From: CAZHTS01 sp964535315
GTDB taxonomy: Bacteria; Chloroflexota; Anaerolineae; Anaerolineales; Anaerolineaceae
Direction: 5' to 3'
Assembly (NCBI GenBank): GCA_964535315.1
Contig: CAZHTS010000031.1
Coordinates: 1-52,886 of the forward strand
DNA: 52,886 bases
The position numbers were made by a program, and so were the translations under genes. The notes below the pieces were generated by a model that did not search any database, was not told the origin of the DNA, and worked only from the letters and a program-made list of their open reading frames with translations. Each line of letters starts with the position of its first letter. Positions within the stretch are counted from its first letter, which is position 1. Of this stretch, positions 8,636-16,681 are shown in pieces.

Positions 8636-8682
8636 GTGCATGCGTCCGTCTGGTCACATCTCTTACCATAAAGGAGGTTGAC

Positions 8683-9789
8683 ATGTTGTCAGAAACTGAC
8701 CTGCGGGAACTGCTGAGTTTTTCCACGTCTCACCTGGTGCTGAGCGTTTACCTCAATACAGAGCCGTCCGAGGGGAATGCCGATGCGCATAAGCTGCGGT
8801 TACGCAATATGCTCAAGGACATTTATCTACCCCAGGATGTGAGCGCTATCGAACAATACTTCAACCTGGAATACCCCTGGACGGGGCGCGCCGTGGCGCT
8901 GTTTTCTTGCGCGGCGGACAACTTCTTCCGGGCCTATCCTCTGGCAGTTCCGGTGCACAGCCTGGTACATGTCGGCGACCGGCCATCGGTCAAACCGCTG
9001 GCAGCTTTGCTGGATAATTATGGCGGCTACGGCGTGGTGCTGGTCGATAAACAAGGGGCGCGGCTGTTCTTCTTCCACCTGGGAGAACTGCGCGAGCAAG
9101 AAGGAATCATGGGGGAGGCCGTCAAGCGTACCAAATACGGCGGCGCTTCGGCCGTGCCCGGCCGGCGGGGAGGCACGGCTGGTCAGACCCATTATGTCGA
9201 CGAGGTGGTCGACCGCAATCTAAAAGAGGCGGCCGAGTTTGCGATTCGCTTTTTTGAAGAGAATCGCGTCCGCCGTATTTTGATCGGCGGCACGGAGGAT
9301 ACCGTGGCGGCCTTTCGCGCCTGTCTGCCCAAGGCCTGGCAGAGCCTGGTGATGGGCGCTTTTGCCATGAGCATGACCGCCAGTCATACTGAGGTGCTCA
9401 ACCGCGCCTTGCAAATCGGCATGGAGGCCGAGACGTTACGCGAGGCGCACCTGGTGCAAGATCTGATGACGGCCGCTGCCAAGGGGGCGGGCGGGGTGAC
9501 CGGCCTGGCCGGTACACTCGAGGCGGTCAACCAGCGTAACGTACAGACGCTCTTGATCCTGGAGGGCTATCGCGCCGCGGCTTTTCGCTGCAAGGCCTGC
9601 GGGTTGTTGAACGCCAACCGCAACCAACCCTGCCCGGTGTGCGGCGGCGAGACCGAGCATCTCTGGGATGGCGTCGATACTGCGGTTAATGCCGTCCTGC
9701 GTTCGGGCGGCGAAGTCGAGGTGTTGCGTTCTAACCCGCAGTTGGAGCAGGCCGGTAAGATTGGGGCGTTGTTGCGCTATCAGGCCTGA
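8683..9789 (+). CDS. eRF1-like bacterial release-factor family protein (baeRF) with C-terminal zinc ribbon
   Basis: 368 residues; strong AAGGAGGT site before the ATG. The layout follows the bacterial eRF1/Vms1-like (baeRF) proteins: an N-terminal alpha/beta domain (1-115), a central eRF1 domain-2/3-like part starting with VVLVDKQGARLFFF (118-131), a loop with GGTAGQ (163-168), a long helix and an L7Ae/eRF1-like segment (195-295). The loop recalls the GGQ of eRF1 and the Gln-bearing loops of Vms1-type peptidyl-tRNA hydrolases. A CxxC-x10-CxxC zinc ribbon sits at Cys303, 306, 317 and 320. Family knowledge suggests peptidyl-tRNA hydrolysis on stalled ribosomes; catalysis here is inference. Placed behind DnaJ and HtrA genes, it fits a proteostasis operon. 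Confidence 0.75.
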   Translation: MLSETDLRELLSFSTSHLVLSVYLNTEPSEGNADAHKLRLRNMLKDIYLPQDVSAIEQYFNLEYPWTGRAVALFSCAADNFFRAYPLAVPVHSLVHVGDRPSVKPLAALLDNYGGYGVVLVDKQGARLFFFHLGELREQEGIMGEAVKRTKYGGASAVPGRRGGTAGQTHYVDEVVDRNLKEAAEFAIRFFEENRVRRILIGGTEDTVAAFRACLPKAWQSLVMGAFAMSMTASHTEVLNRALQIGMEAETLREAHLVQDLMTAAAKGAGGVTGLAGTLEAVNQRNVQTLLILEGYRAAAFRCKACGLLNANRNQPCPVCGGETEHLWDGVDTAVNAVLRSGGEVEVLRSNPQLEQAGKIGALLRYQA

Positions 9790-9821
9790 TCCCGGTTCGG
9801 GAAGGATTTGGATGACCACAG

Positions 9822-9849
9822 GAGGGCGGCGGGAAGCCGCCCTCTTTTT
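9822..9849 (+). terminator. Rho-independent terminator after the proteostasis operon
   Basis: A perfect 9-bp stem GAGGGCGGC / GCCGCCCTC (9822-9830 and 9836-9844) with a 5-nt loop, followed by TTTTT. It lies 32 nt after the baeRF stop codon, in a convergent gap. There is no A-tract on the other side, so it works for the plus strand only. Confidence 0.95.
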
Positions 9850-9855
9850 GATCGC

Positions 9856-10584
9856 TCATTCCACCAGCCGTTTGCTCAACTGCTGGATGTTGTCGGCCAT
9901 GATCGCCAGATCGCTGAGGGCGGTCTTGGGATCGCGGCTAATTTCATTGCGCACCAGTTCCAGACGAGACAGCAGTGAGGCGTTCAACTCTTTATCGTCG
10001 GCCTCGATGACCGGAGCCAGCGCTTTGAGCTGCGCCTCGGCGTCCTTGAGCGCCGAACGGGCGGCGGCGCCGTCCTGGGCGGTCAACGCCAGCCGGGCGC
10101 GGGTGATGTCGTTGATCAGCGTCAGCAGCGCCACGTGCGTGTTGGCTTTTTTCAGCGCGGTGACGGATTGGCCGGCTTCCTGACGGGCGGCGTCGCGTTC
10201 CTGCTGCGCCTCGGCCAGCGCCGCCTGCGCTTCGCTTAGCTGCTGGTGGGTCTGCTGCCACTGTTGTTGGGTTTCCTCCAACCGCTGCCAGGTGGGCAGA
10301 TAGAGCAGCAGGTAGGCGGTCAACAACCCCAGGGCGAAGATGCCGACCACAAATCCGCTCCAGCGCACGACAGGTCGCAGCGTGCGTCCCAGGCGCGTTT
10401 CGGGGCTGAAGAGACGATAGACCAGCGAACGGGCCGGGGCGGCGGCAGCCGCGGCTGGAGCTGGAGCCGGGCCGGCTTCTGGCTCTACGGCTGCGGCAGG
10501 CGCTTCAACCCGCTCGGGCGCGGGGGCGGCGGGTTCGGCCGCGCCTGTTTCAGGGGGAATGGGAGGTTGTGGGGTTTGTTCCAT
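9856..10584 (-). CDS. Single-pass coiled-coil membrane protein (paralogue of upstream gene)
   Basis: 242 residues from the ATG at 10584, chosen because AGGAG lies 7 nt upstream; the ATG at 10605 overlaps the previous gene and has no such site. Residues 1-65 are Pro/Ala/Glu-rich and probably cytoplasmic. One transmembrane segment follows (FVVGIFALGLLTAYLLLYL), then a coiled coil rich in Gln, Glu and Ala to about residue 150, then a helical end containing INDITRARLALT and ARSALKDAEAQLKAL. The last part resembles the neighbouring protein and, loosely, the helical repeats of HemX-like proteins. No enzymatic motif is seen. The two genes are co-oriented with a 17-nt gap, so the products may form a membrane-anchored complex. 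Function unknown. Confidence 0.75.
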   Translation of the reverse strand: MEQTPQPPIPPETGAAEPAAPAPERVEAPAAAVEPEAGPAPAPAAAAAAPARSLVYRLFSPETRLGRTLRPVVRWSGFVVGIFALGLLTAYLLLYLPTWQRLEETQQQWQQTHQQLSEAQAALAEAQQERDAARQEAGQSVTALKKANTHVALLTLINDITRARLALTAQDGAAARSALKDAEAQLKALAPVIEADDKELNASLLSRLELVRNEISRDPKTALSDLAIMADNIQQLSKRLVE

Positions 10585-10601
10585 GTCTCGGCTCCTGCGA
10601 A

Positions 10602-11522
10602 TCAAGGGGTGGGCGTGCGTGAGGGTATGGGGGTCGCCCAGGCCGGGGTGACGCTGGTGGTTGGGATGGCGGTGGCGCTGGCGCTGGGAAGAATGGTTAC
10701 GCTGGGCGAGGCCGTCGGGCTGGGGGTGGGTGTGTCCTGCGGCGTTTCGGTTGGGGTGGGCGTGGTGGTGTGCTCGGGGGGCAGACCCATGCGCATCAAT
10801 TGCCAGGCGATTTCCAGGTCGTCGGCGGCCAGCACGGGATATTCGGGCAGGTTGCCCAGCGCCAGGTCGATGCGCTGCAACCAGCTTTTCACTGCGGCCT
10901 GCTGGTAGGCGGGCGCCGTATCGCCCAGTCCCAGCAGGATCTGGCGGGCGGTGAGGATGTCCTCGCGCGCCAGCCCGAAGTTGCTCTGCGTCAGATAGAC
11001 CCGGCTGCGGGTGAGCAGTTCCATCACCTGCACTACCGCCAGGTCATTTTTGAGCGTGGTCAACGGCTTTTCCTGCGCCGCCAGCGTTTTTTGTACTGCG
11101 GCCAGCCGTCTCTGGCTTTCTTTGTCGCCCGCCTCCAGGGTGGAGAGCGCCGGCTTCATCTGGCTCAGGGCGGTGGCCTGAGCGCCGATCACCTTTTGCT
11201 GGCTTTTCTGGTTTTCTTGCAGGGTCAGGATCGTACGGTTGGCCTGCATGGCCGCGCTTTCGGCGGTCAGCAGGCGTTGGGCCATCTGGGCGGCGGCCTC
11301 TTCATCGATGCTTAACTGGCCCTGTACCTGGGCCAGCGCAGCGCGGTTCTGGTGCATGGGTTCCAGCGCCTGCTGGTAGGCCAGTGTCAACCCGGCGTAG
11401 CCAAGCAAACCGACGAAACCGCCGATCATCAATACCAGCACCAGGCGGAGAAAAGCGCGCAGGATGGGGAATGCGTTTCGCCGCGGTGGGGTAGGGGAAG
11501 GGGGTGCTTGTGTTTCGCTCAT
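10602..11522 (-). CDS. Single-pass coiled-coil membrane protein with Thr/Pro/Ser-rich tail
   Basis: 306 residues; GGAGG seven bases before the ATG. A short Pro-rich N-terminus is followed by a transmembrane segment (about 24-47), a long Gln/Ala coiled coil (50-140), and a helical domain with MELLTRSRVYLTQ and AREDILTARQILLGL, which aligns by eye with the end of the next gene. The last 60 residues are low-complexity Thr/Pro/Ser, a style common in extracytoplasmic Anaerolineae proteins, and are predicted outside the cell. It is divergent from the WD40 gene; a TATACT -10 candidate can be read at 11558-11553 but without a clear -35. Function unknown; probably structural or scaffolding. Confidence 0.75.
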   Translation of the reverse strand: MSETQAPPSPTPPRRNAFPILRAFLRLVLVLMIGGFVGLLGYAGLTLAYQQALEPMHQNRAALAQVQGQLSIDEEAAAQMAQRLLTAESAAMQANRTILTLQENQKSQQKVIGAQATALSQMKPALSTLEAGDKESQRRLAAVQKTLAAQEKPLTTLKNDLAVVQVMELLTRSRVYLTQSNFGLAREDILTARQILLGLGDTAPAYQQAAVKSWLQRIDLALGNLPEYPVLAADDLEIAWQLMRMGLPPEHTTTPTPTETPQDTPTPSPTASPSVTILPSASATAIPTTSVTPAWATPIPSRTPTP

Positions 11523-11613
11523 TAAGAAGCCTCCAGGAGCAATCCTTCAATTAGTATAGCCGAGACGGGGGAAAAAGGGTAGCGAGCGCCGTTGGCGATT
11601 GCCCGATTCCCTC

Positions 11614-11641
11614 TTGACAAACGCCCCCTTATTACTATAAT
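11614..11641 (+). promoter_or_regulatory. Consensus sigma-70 promoter of the WD40/ABC operon
   Basis: TTGACA (11614-11619), 16-nt spacer, TATAAT (11636-11641). Both hexamers match consensus exactly. The expected start point falls inside the palindrome described separately. The first gene starts at 11705, giving a leader of about 55 nt. Confidence 0.85.
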
Positions 11642-11656
11642 ACTAGTTAACTAGTA
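11641..11656. promoter_or_regulatory. 16-bp palindromic operator at the transcription start
   Basis: TACTAGTTAACTAGTA is a perfect palindrome that begins on the last base of the -10 and covers the predicted start point. A protein bound here would block initiation. The central GTTAAC contains the GT...AC half-site pattern used by many GntR-family regulators, and the second gene of the operon encodes one, so autorepression is the natural reading. Confidence 0.7.
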
Positions 11657-11704
11657 CGCTATATTCGAGTGCGTACACCATTTTGCTCAATCAGGAGTTT
11701 CCCA

Positions 11705-13870
11705 ATGAAAATCTGGCGCAAGAGGCTTACGGTGCTGTTGATCCTGGTGCTTTTGCTGGCGTCCTTCCCCGCCGGTGCGGTCCGTGGGGCGGCGCCCGAA
11801 CTGGCAGTGATCCGCGCACAAAACGTGGCCGGTCTGCAACTGCTATCTCGCATGGGGCAGGGGATGCTCAGCGGCGATTTTGCCCTGCAGCCTGGCGGTA
11901 CGCTGCTGGCGGCCATTGCCGGTTCGGGGGTGACCCTGTACGATCTGGCCGGCGGGCGGCAGACCGGACGCATCGAAACCGATTCTGTGCCCACTGCGCT
12001 GGCGATTTCGCCGGACGGCAAGACGCTGGCGGTCGTCTACAATGTCCCCACCGGCCAGGGGTATGACCTGAGCGCCGGGCAGCTTTTTACCGGCCCCGAA
12101 TTCCTGACGCAAATCCGGCTGTATTCACTGCCCGGCGGCGCGCCGCTGAGCGCTCCGGTTCAGGATTTGCAGGCGTGCGACCGTTCGTACGTGTGGTCGC
12201 TGACCTTTTCGCCGCAGGGCGACGCCCTGCTCTTCGAGCGCAAATACAACCCGGCCGACGAGCAGCGCCGTTTTTGCCGGCTGCCGTTGCAACCTGGCGG
12301 GGCGCTCCGCACCCTGGAGATCCCTGCCGGGACGCAATCGGCCATTACACCGGGCGGCGACTATCTGATGATGTGGCCGCAAGCCACCGACGGAATCTTC
12401 AGTACGGCCACCCTCTACGACGTCCGGACTTTCCAACCGGCCGGCGAACTGAACTTTGCGCCGGTCAACTGGCCTGAGGTGATCTTTGCCCGGCGGCCGG
12501 GTTATCTGGCGCTCTCCTATGCAGTGGATGGGGCCAACCCGGCCGCATATGTCCTCCGGGTGTATTCCTTACCGGACGGTAAGCTCCTGGCCAGCCTCCA
12601 GGAAGGCGACGCCGCCGACCCAATCACCGCCTTTGATGTCTCGCCGGATGGAAAATGGATCGCCAGCGGTTCGCAAAACGGCCGGATCAGGGTCTGGGAT
12701 GCGCACAGCGGCAGATTCGAGCGTGAACTGGCGGCGCTGACCTGGGAGAGTCTCGCTTTGACGACCAATCATAACGGGGCGCTGTCCGAGCAGGCGCCAT
12801 CGCCGGTGCGCCAGCTGGCTTTCAGCGCCGATGGAAGCGCACTGGTGGCGTCTGAATCCCGTACGGTTACCGGCCAGGTCGGGCAGATTCACGTCTATCG
12901 CCTGTCCGACGGCCAGGAAGCGGCTGTCTTCCAGGGTGCCCAGGGTTCGGAGATCGGTGCATTTGCGGCTGACCTGGCTTTTTCGCCGGATAGCAGCCGG
13001 GTGGCGTTCGGCGGATTCCCCGATGGGCGGATGGAACTGCACCGGACGGCGGATGGCACATTGGAGCGGCAGTTCAGCGGTCACACCCAGGTCGTCAATC
13101 AGGTGCGTTTTTCTGCCGACGGCCGCCTGCTGGCCAGCGCCTCGAACGACCGGACGGTGCGCTTGTGGGATGCCGCTACCGGCCAGTTACTGCACACCCT
13201 GGCAGGGCACAGTGGGCGTGTCAACCAGCTGGCCTTCTCTGCGGATGGCCGCTGGCTGGTCTCGGCCGCCGATGACCAGACCCTGCGCCGCTGGCAGGTG
13301 GCGGATGGCAGCCTGCTGGAGACGCTGGCGTTGGGCCCCGGCGACTGGCGAGTTGAGGAACTGGCCGTGCTGCCGGACGCCAGAACGGTCTTCTACTTTG
13401 CCCAGCGTTATCCTTCACCGCACACGGGGCTGGTGACGCGCCAGGTGTTGTGGGATACTGCCAATGGCAAACAGACGCCGGTTGGAGACGGCAACACGTT
13501 CATTTCGTCCCTGGCGGCGGATGGCCAGACCTTTGCCGGCTATACATCTGGCGAAACCGGGCGAATACTCGGTAAATTGCAGGCAGATGGCCGCATGCTC
13601 AAGCTGGCGTCTGCCATCCGTTCCCCTTACGGCAACGGCGCCCTTTCTTTCCCTGTCCTCACCCCAGACGCCAGCCTGTTGATTGCGGGCAATTTTGCCG
13701 GGCTTCAGGCTTACGATGCCGCCAGTCCCGGCGCGCCATTCCTGGGGGTGGTGGCCCGCGGCCAACCCGTGCCGTTCTACGGGCAGCAGCACGTCATTTC
13801 GCCGGATGGCAAGATGCTGGCGGTGGCGTGCGATGGTATCATTTACCTGTTGGGGGTGCCCGTGCAATGA
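11705..13870 (+). CDS. Secreted WD40-repeat protein
   Basis: 721 residues from the ATG at 11705 (AGGAG 7 nt upstream). A classic signal peptide (KIWRKRLTVLLILVLLLASF, ending near GAVRGA) sends it across the membrane. The remainder is a beta-propeller. The clearest WD40 blades lie at about residues 305-345 (SPDGKWIASGS, IRVWDAHSG), 455-500 (GHTQVVNQVRFSADG, TVRLWDAATG) and 500-545 (GHSGRVNQLAFSADG, TLRRWQVADG); weaker blades lie on both sides, enough for two propellers. It is the first gene of an operon with a YtrA-type regulator and an ABC transporter. It may be a surface sensor or an assembly platform for the exporter. No enzymatic motif is visible. Confidence 0.85.
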   Translation: MKIWRKRLTVLLILVLLLASFPAGAVRGAAPELAVIRAQNVAGLQLLSRMGQGMLSGDFALQPGGTLLAAIAGSGVTLYDLAGGRQTGRIETDSVPTALAISPDGKTLAVVYNVPTGQGYDLSAGQLFTGPEFLTQIRLYSLPGGAPLSAPVQDLQACDRSYVWSLTFSPQGDALLFERKYNPADEQRRFCRLPLQPGGALRTLEIPAGTQSAITPGGDYLMMWPQATDGIFSTATLYDVRTFQPAGELNFAPVNWPEVIFARRPGYLALSYAVDGANPAAYVLRVYSLPDGKLLASLQEGDAADPITAFDVSPDGKWIASGSQNGRIRVWDAHSGRFERELAALTWESLALTTNHNGALSEQAPSPVRQLAFSADGSALVASESRTVTGQVGQIHVYRLSDGQEAAVFQGAQGSEIGAFAADLAFSPDSSRVAFGGFPDGRMELHRTADGTLERQFSGHTQVVNQVRFSADGRLLASASNDRTVRLWDAATGQLLHTLAGHSGRVNQLAFSADGRWLVSAADDQTLRRWQVADGSLLETLALGPGDWRVEELAVLPDARTVFYFAQRYPSPHTGLVTRQVLWDTANGKQTPVGDGNTFISSLAADGQTFAGYTSGETGRILGKLQADGRMLKLASAIRSPYGNGALSFPVLTPDASLLIAGNFAGLQAYDAASPGAPFLGVVARGQPVPFYGQQHVISPDGKMLAVACDGIIYLLGVPVQ

Positions 13871-13913
13871 GGGCGTTGGCGATTTCCGGTACAGGTTGGA
13901 GGAGGAGTGTGGT

Positions 13914-14288
13914 ATGGAGATCATTTTTGACGAGACCCGGCCGATTTATTTACAGATCAAACAGCGCATCTGCACGCTGGTGCTGCGCGGCGAATACAAA
14001 GCGGGCGATAAACTGCCCGGCGTGATCGAGGCTGCCATGCAGTACAAGGTCAACCACAACACCATCCAGCGTGTCTACCAGGATTTAATCCGCGAGGGCG
14101 TTGCCGTCTCCCGGAGGGGTGAAGGCACCTTTGTAACCACAGACGCCGAGATCCTGGGGCGGCTGCGCGGCGAGTTGCAAGATTCTTTTGTGGAAAATTT
14201 TGTCCGGCAAATGCGCCAGTTTGGTTACGACGACGCCCACATTCTTCAGATCGTTCGGGATTATGTCTGTCGTAACCAAAACCAGTAA
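13914..14288 (+). CDS. GntR-family transcriptional regulator, YtrA type
   Basis: 124 residues from the ATG at 13914 (GGAGGAG upstream); the open frame extends further 5' but that part overlaps the WD40 gene. The N-terminal winged helix-turn-helix has the GntR signature: PIYLQIKQRI, GEYKAGDKLPG, NHNTIQRVYQDLIREGV and the wing RRGEGTFV. Only about 45 residues follow, helical, the short effector/dimerisation end that defines the YtrA subfamily. YtrA regulators are usually encoded with, and repress, ABC transporter operons. That is the situation here, with a perfect palindrome at the operon promoter. The inducer is unknown; in relatives it is often a cell-envelope antibiotic. Confidence 0.9.
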   Translation: MEIIFDETRPIYLQIKQRICTLVLRGEYKAGDKLPGVIEAAMQYKVNHNTIQRVYQDLIREGVAVSRRGEGTFVTTDAEILGRLRGELQDSFVENFVRQMRQFGYDDAHILQIVRDYVCRNQNQ

Positions 14289-14302
14289 AAAGCGAGGAGA
14301 TC

Positions 14303-15097
14303 ATGACGGGTATTTTGGGCGAAGAGTTCTCGCGGGCTTTTGTCAATAAACGTTTCTGGATGGTAGGCGTCCTGGCCGTCTTGAGTTTTGCCTACGGTCT
14401 CGGGCATACCCTCCAGTTTCAGGAAGACTTCCCAGGCGATGCGTTGAGCCTGTGGCAGGCGATCCTGGTACGGGGTTGTTACGGCTTCTTTGCCGCCCTG
14501 ATGGCCGGCCTGCCCTACGCCGATGCGCTGCTGGCCGACCGCCGCCATCACTATCTTGCCCAGATTTTGCTGCGCTGTCGTTATCACAGCTACGTCTGGG
14601 CCAGGATTCTGGCGAACCTGTGCGCCGGTGCGGTGGCTGTGGCCGTCCCAATGCTGCTCCTGCTGCTGGGTTGTCTCCTGGTGCTGCCCCTCGACGTTGC
14701 TTTCTTGCAAGAGATTCCCTACGGCGTCTCGGCGGCGCTGGGATCAGATGTAATCGAGCCGGGCGCTTTTCTCTTGCCGTCTCTGAGCGGTTATGTGGCG
14801 CTCAGCCTGGGGCTGGGGCTGGCGTTCGGGGCGGGTTATGCCTCGTTGGGCCTGGCGGCCTCTTTGCTGGTGCGCAGCCCGTTTGCAGCGCTTGGTGCGC
14901 CGTTTGTCGTCTATAGCGCCGGCTACTACATCATCCCCACTTCGGCGCACCTGCGTTGGGCGCTGGTTTCCACCGAGGCGGCGCTGCTGCCTGAGAGTGG
15001 ACTGTTTTCTCCGTTGGCGCAATACCTGGGGTTGGCCCTGGTGGTGTGGGTCTGCTGGGCTGCGTTCGGCCGGCGGCAAACCCTGTTGCAGGATTGA
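14303..15097 (+). CDS. ABC transporter permease-like membrane protein (first of two)
   Basis: 264 residues with about six hydrophobic segments, starting 14 nt after the regulator gene behind a GCGAGGAG site. The first residues (GILGEEFSRAFVNKRFWMVG) resemble the amphipathic entry helix and first membrane helix of ABC-2 type permeases. No substrate-specific motif is recognised. With the next permease and the ATPase it should form an export or signalling ABC complex. The assignment rests on topology and context rather than on a strong sequence signature. Confidence 0.7.
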   Translation: MTGILGEEFSRAFVNKRFWMVGVLAVLSFAYGLGHTLQFQEDFPGDALSLWQAILVRGCYGFFAALMAGLPYADALLADRRHHYLAQILLRCRYHSYVWARILANLCAGAVAVAVPMLLLLLGCLLVLPLDVAFLQEIPYGVSAALGSDVIEPGAFLLPSLSGYVALSLGLGLAFGAGYASLGLAASLLVRSPFAALGAPFVVYSAGYYIIPTSAHLRWALVSTEAALLPESGLFSPLAQYLGLALVVWVCWAAFGRRQTLLQD

Positions 15098-15107
15098 GGA
15101 GGACGGT

Positions 15108-15947
15108 ATGCGTACCCTGGCTTTTGTCGGTTTTCAGTGCCGCCAGTATCTGCTGCGTTGGCGCTGGCTGCTGCCCATCCCGGCCGGTCTGCTCTTGGGC
15201 TATTGGGCCGGGCAGGTGGTCGCGTTCCTGAGCGCCCAATCCCCGGCCGCCGGCGGGCAGGCGGGCAACGCCCTCGAGGCGTTTATCTGGGCCTTTGGCA
15301 AGCCGGAGATCGTTTATTTCGTCGCCAGCGCGCTGCTGGTTTACCTGGTCTCCGATTTGCTGCCCGATACACCCTACGGACAGTGGGCCTTGCTGCGCCT
15401 GCAATCGCGCCGTGCGTGGTGGGGCGTCAAGGTGGGGTTGGTATTCTTTGCCACGTTGATGTATGCCGCCCTGCTCTTTGCCGGTTTCTTTCTGATGGCG
15501 GCGCTGCGTCACCCGTTTTCCAACACCTGGAGCCCGGCCGGGTTGGTCAACGGTGGGATGAGCATCGGTTTTGCGGTGCACGGCGGCAGCCCACTCCAGG
15601 CCAGCCTGTGGATCGCCGTACTGCTGCTGGTGGGCTGGTTTGCCATTGGCCTGCTGGTGCTGACGGTTAATCAGTTGACCCAACGCAACGGCTGCGGCTT
15701 TCTGGCCGGCGGGCTGGTGGTTGTCACCGCTTACCTGGGCTCGATCCTGGGTGGGGCGATTAACCAGGATGGCTGGAGCGCTTATCTGCTCGTCTACAAC
15801 CATCTCGAGTACACCCCGTTGTGGGCGCCGGTGCGCGAGATGCCCGTGGTCATTTCTCTGGGTTTCTGGCTGGTGTGGATCGCCATCTGCTTTGCTCTGG
15901 GTTTGTTGTCGAGCAAACGCCAGGATTTTCTTTCCGTGCAGCAATAG
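15108..15947 (+). CDS. ABC transporter permease-like membrane protein (second of two)
   Basis: 279 residues from the ATG at 15108, with GGAGGA directly upstream. About six membrane helices; long hydrophobic runs occur around residues 20-40, 70-90, 110-135, 165-190, 195-215 and 245-270. Sequence similarity to the preceding permease is not obvious, so a heterodimeric membrane part is likely. The gap to the ATPase gene is 9 nt. No helix or loop motif tells the substrate. Confidence 0.7.
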   Translation: MRTLAFVGFQCRQYLLRWRWLLPIPAGLLLGYWAGQVVAFLSAQSPAAGGQAGNALEAFIWAFGKPEIVYFVASALLVYLVSDLLPDTPYGQWALLRLQSRRAWWGVKVGLVFFATLMYAALLFAGFFLMAALRHPFSNTWSPAGLVNGGMSIGFAVHGGSPLQASLWIAVLLLVGWFAIGLLVLTVNQLTQRNGCGFLAGGLVVVTAYLGSILGGAINQDGWSAYLLVYNHLEYTPLWAPVREMPVVISLGFWLVWIAICFALGLLSSKRQDFLSVQQ

Positions 15948-15956
15948 GAGGAAGTC

Positions 15957-16628
15957 ATGACTGCCAATACTCACGCCATCTGGTTGAGAGGTGTGTACAA
16001 AACCTTTGCCCGTACGACCATTTTCGAGGATATCCACCTGGAAGTTCCCCCAGGCTGTATCTGCGGTCTCAGCGGCCCCAACGGCGCCGGCAAAAGCGTT
16101 TTACTGCGCATCATTTGCGGGTTGGTGCGGCCCAGCGCCGGTGAAGTATACGTGTTGGGGGAACGGATTGGGGCGGGGCGCGAATTTCCGGCGCGCACCG
16201 GCGCACTGATCGACGCCCCGGCTTACCTGGAACAGCACAGCGCCCGTAGAAACCTGGAATTTCTGGCGAAAATCAGCGGACAGGTTGAACCCGGGCGCAT
16301 TGCCGAGGCGTTGGATATCGTCGGGCTCGACCCGCGCGACGAGCGACCGGTGCGGGTTTATTCCAACGGGATGCGCAAACGGCTGGGGATCGCCCAGGCC
16401 ATTCTGGAACGACCTCAGGTGTTGATCCTGGACGAGCCCACCGACGCCGTCGATCAGGCCGGATGGAAGGCCATCTACGAATACCTGCTGGCTTTGAAGG
16501 AGGAAGGAACGACCATCCTGTTTTCCAGCAACAACCTGGATGAAATCACCATTTTGTGCGACCAGGCCTACGTTTTGGAGCGAGGGCGTATCCGTCCGTG
16601 GGTCTATAATTCGCCGTCCGAGACGTGA
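15957..16628 (+). CDS. ABC transporter ATP-binding protein
   Basis: 223 residues, one nucleotide-binding domain. Walker A GPNGAGKS (40-47), signature YSNGMRKRLGIAQA in place of the usual LSGGQ, Walker B VLILDEPTDAVD, and a switch region FSSNNLDEI where the usual His is Asn. The YSxGMRxR signature is common in ATPases of ABC-2 type exporters and of YtrB-like systems. The H-loop change to Asn is notable because that His helps trigger hydrolysis. It energises the two permeases encoded just upstream. Regulation is probably by the YtrA-type repressor in the same operon. Confidence 0.9.
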   Translation: MTANTHAIWLRGVYKTFARTTIFEDIHLEVPPGCICGLSGPNGAGKSVLLRIICGLVRPSAGEVYVLGERIGAGREFPARTGALIDAPAYLEQHSARRNLEFLAKISGQVEPGRIAEALDIVGLDPRDERPVRVYSNGMRKRLGIAQAILERPQVLILDEPTDAVDQAGWKAIYEYLLALKEEGTTILFSSNNLDEITILCDQAYVLERGRIRPWVYNSPSET

Positions 16629-16681
16629 TACAATCGAATTGCATCGCAGGATAGGTGCATACTCTCTGGAGGTGCAGTGTG

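Noticed and set aside
13683..13913. Longer N-terminus for the YtrA-type regulator
   Set aside because: The extension overlaps the WD40 gene, has no domain, and a good ribosome-binding site precedes the ATG at 13914.
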